A stretch of DNA of 64,000 nucleotides from Dyadobacter sp. CY261 (GTDB taxonomy: Bacteria > Bacteroidota > Bacteroidia > Cytophagales > Spirosomataceae), in the NCBI RefSeq assembly GCF_021440085.1, contig NZ_JAKCPW010000003.1, forward strand, positions 496,001 to 560,000, written 5' to 3'. Below the pieces are notes generated by a model. The model saw only the letters and a program-made list of their open reading frames with translations. It did not search any database and had not been told where the DNA came from. Below, one piece after another: positions 60,830-64,000 of this stretch. A program made the translations under genes and the position numbers. Position 1 is the first letter of the stretch, and each line of letters begins with the position of its first letter.

Positions 60830-62701
60830 ATGAAACCAAAACTCCTTTTACGCTCAACGGTCGGACTGATGTTTTGTGGGCTCAGCGCCTTTTCGCAGTC
60901 GTTCAACAACTTCCCTGTTACTACCCAAAAACCGCCGCTGCATGGCAAGCATTGGATGGGAATCACCGGCAAGCCGTTGGCTGCAACTGCCGGTGCGATG
61001 ATTTTCAGTAAAGGCGGTAATGCCATTGATGCGTCATGTGCTATGCTGGCTGCTACCTGTACGATGTGGGATGTTCTGAGCTGGGGCGGGGAAACACAGG
61101 CGTTAATCTATAATCCCAAGACCAAAAAGGTGATCGCGCTCAATGCGATGGGCGTTGCCCCTACCGGCGCCACGGCTGAGTTTTTCAAGAATAAAGGGAT
61201 GAACTACCCACCTGAATACGGTCCGTTGGCCGCTACGACGCCTGGTACACCCGGCGGACTGATGACCATGCTGGCCGAATATGGCACAATGAGCCTCAAA
61301 GATGTGCTCGGGCCTGCGATGCAAATCGCGGAAGGTTATCCGATTGAAGCACAAACAGCCAATTCGATCGAGCGCGAAAAAGCCGAGATCAAAAAATGGC
61401 CTTATTCAACAAAGGTTTTCCTACCACATTTAGGCCAAAAACGCGAAGCACCGGACGCAGGCGAGATATTTGTTCAAAAAGACCTTCGCGCCACGCTCCA
61501 AAACTTGGTCGATACCGAGCAGCAAGCGCTGAAAAGCGGTAAAAACCGCAAGGAAGCTATTTACGCGGCTAATGACCGGTTCTATAAAGGCGATATCGCA
61601 AAAGAGATCGCCCGGGGTTGCCAGGAACAGGGCGGGCTGATCACCGAACAGGATATGGCCAACTGGAAAGTCAAGATCGAGGAGCCTTTAATGGTCACTT
61701 ACAAAGGGATCGAGGTTTACAAAATGCAGCAGTGGACGCAAGGCCCCGTCATGTTGCAAGCCCTCAATATGTTGGAAAACTTTGATTTAAAGGGAATGGG
61801 ATACAACTCCTCCCGCTATGTGCACACTTTGTATCAGGTTATGAACATGGCGTTTGCTGACCGGGATTTCTATTATGGCGACCCTGCTTTCGCACCGGAA
61901 GAACCCATGAAAGGCCTGCTTTCGAAGGAATATGCCAAGGAAAGGATCAAGCAGATCAACTGGGAACGGAACGATATAAAAACTTTGCCGGGCGATCCTT
62001 ATCCCTTTGAAGGCAAAAAGAATCCATTCGCGGATCAAATCAAAAGCTGGGGTAACTTCCAGGCGTCGACGAGCCGTAATGTGAACGGATTAGACGAGAA
62101 ATTCATGGGGGAATTTACGGCAGGCACAACTTCTGTAGAAGCTGCCGACGAAGAGGGATGGGTGGTAAGCATCACGCCCAGCGGTGGCTGGGTCCCTGCC
62201 TGCATTGCTGGTAATACGGGCGTTGGCCTTAGCCAGCGCATGCAATCGTTCGTGCTCGATGCGCGTGAAAACCCGTTCAATGTAGTTGAACCCGGCAAAC
62301 GGCCAAGGGTGACGCTTACGCCCAGTCTCACATTAAAAGACGGCAAGCCGTTTCTTTCCTTTGCCAAGCAAGCCGGTGACGAGCAGGATCAACTGCTTTT
62401 ACAATTCTTTTTGAATGTAGTTGAATTTGGGATGACCGTGCAGGAGGCAACGGAGGCCCCCAGCTTCAAAACGTTGCAGATGTACGCCAGCTTCGGAAAA
62501 CACGAAAAGGAACCAGGTGGTCTGATCCTTAATCAATCCATGCCCGACTGGACGCGTAAGGAGCTGTCTCGAATGGGGTACAAACTGACCTATCAACCTC
62601 GCACCAGCGGACCTATCAACGCTATCTATTTCGATTGGCAACATGGCTCATTCTGGGGAGGATCCAGTAATCATGGGGAAGATTACGGTTTCGGATGGTG
62701 A
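60830..62701 (+). CDS. Secreted gamma-glutamyltransferase-family protein
   Basis: This 623-residue Ntn-hydrolase of the gamma-glutamyltransferase family has a signal peptide (TVGLMFCGLSAFSQ). The large-subunit region has ATAGAMIFSKGGNAIDASCA and GPLAATTPGTPGGLMTMLAE. The autocleavage nucleophile is probably Thr433 in AGTTSVEAADEEGWVVS. The GGSSNHGEDYGFGW tail is typical of a subgroup distinct from E. coli Ggt, so glutathione may not be the substrate. ATG 60830 fits the signal peptide; a longer frame from 60728 does not. Confidence 0.88.
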   Translation: MKPKLLLRSTVGLMFCGLSAFSQSFNNFPVTTQKPPLHGKHWMGITGKPLAATAGAMIFSKGGNAIDASCAMLAATCTMWDVLSWGGETQALIYNPKTKKVIALNAMGVAPTGATAEFFKNKGMNYPPEYGPLAATTPGTPGGLMTMLAEYGTMSLKDVLGPAMQIAEGYPIEAQTANSIEREKAEIKKWPYSTKVFLPHLGQKREAPDAGEIFVQKDLRATLQNLVDTEQQALKSGKNRKEAIYAANDRFYKGDIAKEIARGCQEQGGLITEQDMANWKVKIEEPLMVTYKGIEVYKMQQWTQGPVMLQALNMLENFDLKGMGYNSSRYVHTLYQVMNMAFADRDFYYGDPAFAPEEPMKGLLSKEYAKERIKQINWERNDIKTLPGDPYPFEGKKNPFADQIKSWGNFQASTSRNVNGLDEKFMGEFTAGTTSVEAADEEGWVVSITPSGGWVPACIAGNTGVGLSQRMQSFVLDARENPFNVVEPGKRPRVTLTPSLTLKDGKPFLSFAKQAGDEQDQLLLQFFLNVVEFGMTVQEATEAPSFKTLQMYASFGKHEKEPGGLILNQSMPDWTRKELSRMGYKLTYQPRTSGPINAIYFDWQHGSFWGGSSNHGEDYGFGW

Positions 62702-62816
62702 TCACCCGACGGTTTGTCCAAAGCGGATCCCGCTCCCATTCGAATCGGTCGCCACGAATTTGCGAAGCCCCAGAGCTGGCTATCCGGTTCATTCGGCAGG
62801 TTAGATAAAAAAAATT

Positions 62817-63701
62817 TCATAATTGCGACCGGTCCATAATGCGGATCATGCCAAATACCTGACCGAAACCGGTTTGCCGATAAAAAGGGGCTAAACCCTC
62901 AGCCGTGAACAGTCCGACCAATGCGCCTTCGGGCGCGTTGGCATCCAGCCAACGTTTTACCTCCTTCATGATCACCGAGCCGACCTTTTTACGCTGCCAT
63001 TCCTCATGCACCATGACATCCTTGATATAGAAAAAGCTAATTCCGTCACCTAAGACCAATGCACAGCCGATCGCCTCACCGGTTTCTGCATTTTCCGCGA
63101 CGGCTATAAAAAGCGTTGCGTCCAGTTTCTTTTGAAGTAGTTCATCCGGCTGTGTACTCGCCCACCCGACCGATTTGGCAAGGTGGCGGTATTCCGCGAT
63201 TGTTAGCATACGACCTACAACCCTGACGGCCGTCGGCAACGGCTCCGACTTGTGACCACTCTCCGATGACGACGGGGCAGCGAAAGTCACGTAATTGCCG
63301 TTAAGGTCCTTCACAACATATTCCTCAAAACCCCACGGCTGCTTGGCCAGAGGCATTATAATTTCCGCCCTAAGTTCCTGATGCACTTGATAAAGCTCCC
63401 GGATATTCTTGACCCTAAGCCACACACATTGCCCACGCAGCCGTTCGGCGGCTTCCGCATTCCGGGAGAACTGAATAAATGCCCCATGCCAGTTGACGCC
63501 TCCATGATTTGGGGGGGTGCCCCATGTCCAATGACCGGGAAAACCCAGTACTTCATGCCAATATTTTACAGTTGCAGCGACGTCGTTAACCGCTAATACC
63601 GGTTCGGCATGGGAAATGAACGGCTCGGGCTGGATCTCGGTAGTTTGCATGGTCGCTTTCGTTTGAATATCCGGTCTTGTTTTGGCCCTTGTCTCAGGCA
63701 T
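62817..63701 (-). CDS. VOC (glyoxalase-like) - GNAT acetyltransferase fusion
   Basis: This 294-residue protein has two domains. Residues about 27-145 form a VOC/glyoxalase-like domain (HAEPVLAVNDVAATVKYWHE, KDLNGNYVTFAAP). Residues about 155-290 form a GNAT N-acetyltransferase domain with the acetyl-CoA loop VHEEWQRKKVGSVIMKEVKR and C-terminal GLAPFYRQTGFGQVFGM. Both domains also exist alone in many bacteria as detoxification or resistance proteins. Its ATG overlaps the stop of the upstream ankyrin gene (ATGCCTGA), so translation is coupled. ATG 63650 is an alternative start. Confidence 0.85.
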   Translation of the reverse strand: MPETRAKTRPDIQTKATMQTTEIQPEPFISHAEPVLAVNDVAATVKYWHEVLGFPGHWTWGTPPNHGGVNWHGAFIQFSRNAEAAERLRGQCVWLRVKNIRELYQVHQELRAEIIMPLAKQPWGFEEYVVKDLNGNYVTFAAPSSSESGHKSEPLPTAVRVVGRMLTIAEYRHLAKSVGWASTQPDELLQKKLDATLFIAVAENAETGEAIGCALVLGDGISFFYIKDVMVHEEWQRKKVGSVIMKEVKRWLDANAPEGALVGLFTAEGLAPFYRQTGFGQVFGMIRIMDRSQL

Positions 63702-63999
63702 TGGGCCAGTTTAATGCCAATACATTTTCATACCCGCGCCTTTCAGCCCACGCACGCGGGCGCGACCAGGGTTTGTCTGTCGGCAAATTCGGGTCGGCAC
63801 CATTATCGAGCAGGAATTGCACCATTTCCGCCTTATTGGCTTTGGCCGACCAACCGAGCGGCGTTGTACAATGTTGTTCGCCGACCGCATTAATGTCAGC
63901 ACCATTTTCGAGAAAAATAGCGGCATTATGCACATCACCATGTTCTGCGAAACGGTGCAATGGAGTAATACCAAGCCAGTTCTTCAAATTGGGATCCAT
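63694..63999 (-). CDS. Ankyrin-repeat protein, possibly incomplete at window edge
   Basis: At least 101 residues with two to three ankyrin repeats: GITPLHRFAEHGDVHNAAIF, LENGADINAVGEQHCTTPLG, WSAKANKAEMVQFLLDNGAD. It ends in LALNWPNA. The ATG at 63999 lies at the window boundary and the true start may be further upstream. It overlaps the next gene by 8 bp, suggesting a joint transcript with the VOC-GNAT protein. Confidence 0.8.
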   Translation of the reverse strand: MDPNLKNWLGITPLHRFAEHGDVHNAAIFLENGADINAVGEQHCTTPLGWSAKANKAEMVQFLLDNGADPNLPTDKPWSRPRAWAERRGYENVLALNWPNA

Positions 64000-64000
64000 T

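Overview
The window looks like a chromosomal segment of a Bacteroidota bacterium, most likely a Cytophagales member close to Dyadobacter/Spirosoma. This assignment is an inference. It rests on Bacteroidota-type promoter elements (TTTG, about 20 bp, then TAnnTTTG), several SusC/Oar-like TonB receptors, a type IX secretion component (PorV) and a cargo protein with a C-terminal sorting domain, a fused CcoN-CcoO oxidase subunit, LytS/LytTR pairs and many TTG starts. No rRNA, tRNA, CRISPR array, prophage or insertion sequence was recognised.

Region 1 (1-12342) is a complete microaerobic respiration locus on the + strand. It runs ccoI, ccoS, ccoNO fusion, ccoQ-ccoP-like fusion, ccoG, ccoH, a UreH/TauE-like membrane protein and hemN. 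A PAS histidine kinase and a protein joining a phospho-receiver to a CRP/FNR-type DNA-binding module follow. hemN has a perfect CRP/FNR-spaced palindrome placed for class II activation over a TAGTTTTG -7 element. ccoS has the same layout with one degenerate half-site. Together this resembles a FixL-FixJ-FixK cascade collapsed into two proteins.

Region 2 (12343-19836) holds a small-protein/DUF6169-like pair, a large NPD-like protein, a DUF1801 protein, and a minus-strand TonB receptor / LytS kinase / LytTR regulator unit. Region 3 (20000-26667) is a probable iron or siderophore unit: ECF sigma factor, anti-sigma factor, DUF4374-like lipoprotein, PepSY membrane protein and TonB receptor. Region 4 (26671-33259) contains a DUF218 protein, a candidate 40-codon small gene with its own promoter and terminator, a LytTR regulator followed by the wreck of its partner kinase, a LuxR-type regulator, an HxlR regulator facing a dehydrogenase across two perfect palindromes, a GntR-type remnant and a secreted PPC/DUF296 protein.

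Region 5 (33372-42091) has an Oar-like TonB receptor, three tandem lipoprotein paralogues (one frameshifted), a 1045-residue type IX cargo hydrolase whose nucleophile position reads Cys, and a truncated methyltransferase. Region 6 (42290-55566) has IorA/IorB-type molybdenum hydroxylase genes end to end with a large propeller/cytochrome c protein, a purine permease with a secreted MTA/SAH nucleosidase, a ClC channel, two secreted proteins separated by a terminator-like hairpin inside coding sequence, and another LytS/LytTR pair. Region 7 (55675-64000) has a 23-copy heptamer array beside a START-domain gene, a decayed HigBA toxin-antitoxin locus with a perfect palindrome, porV, a 2H phosphoesterase, a DUF6624 protein, a gene fragment, a gamma-glutamyltransferase, and an ankyrin / VOC-GNAT pair at the edge.
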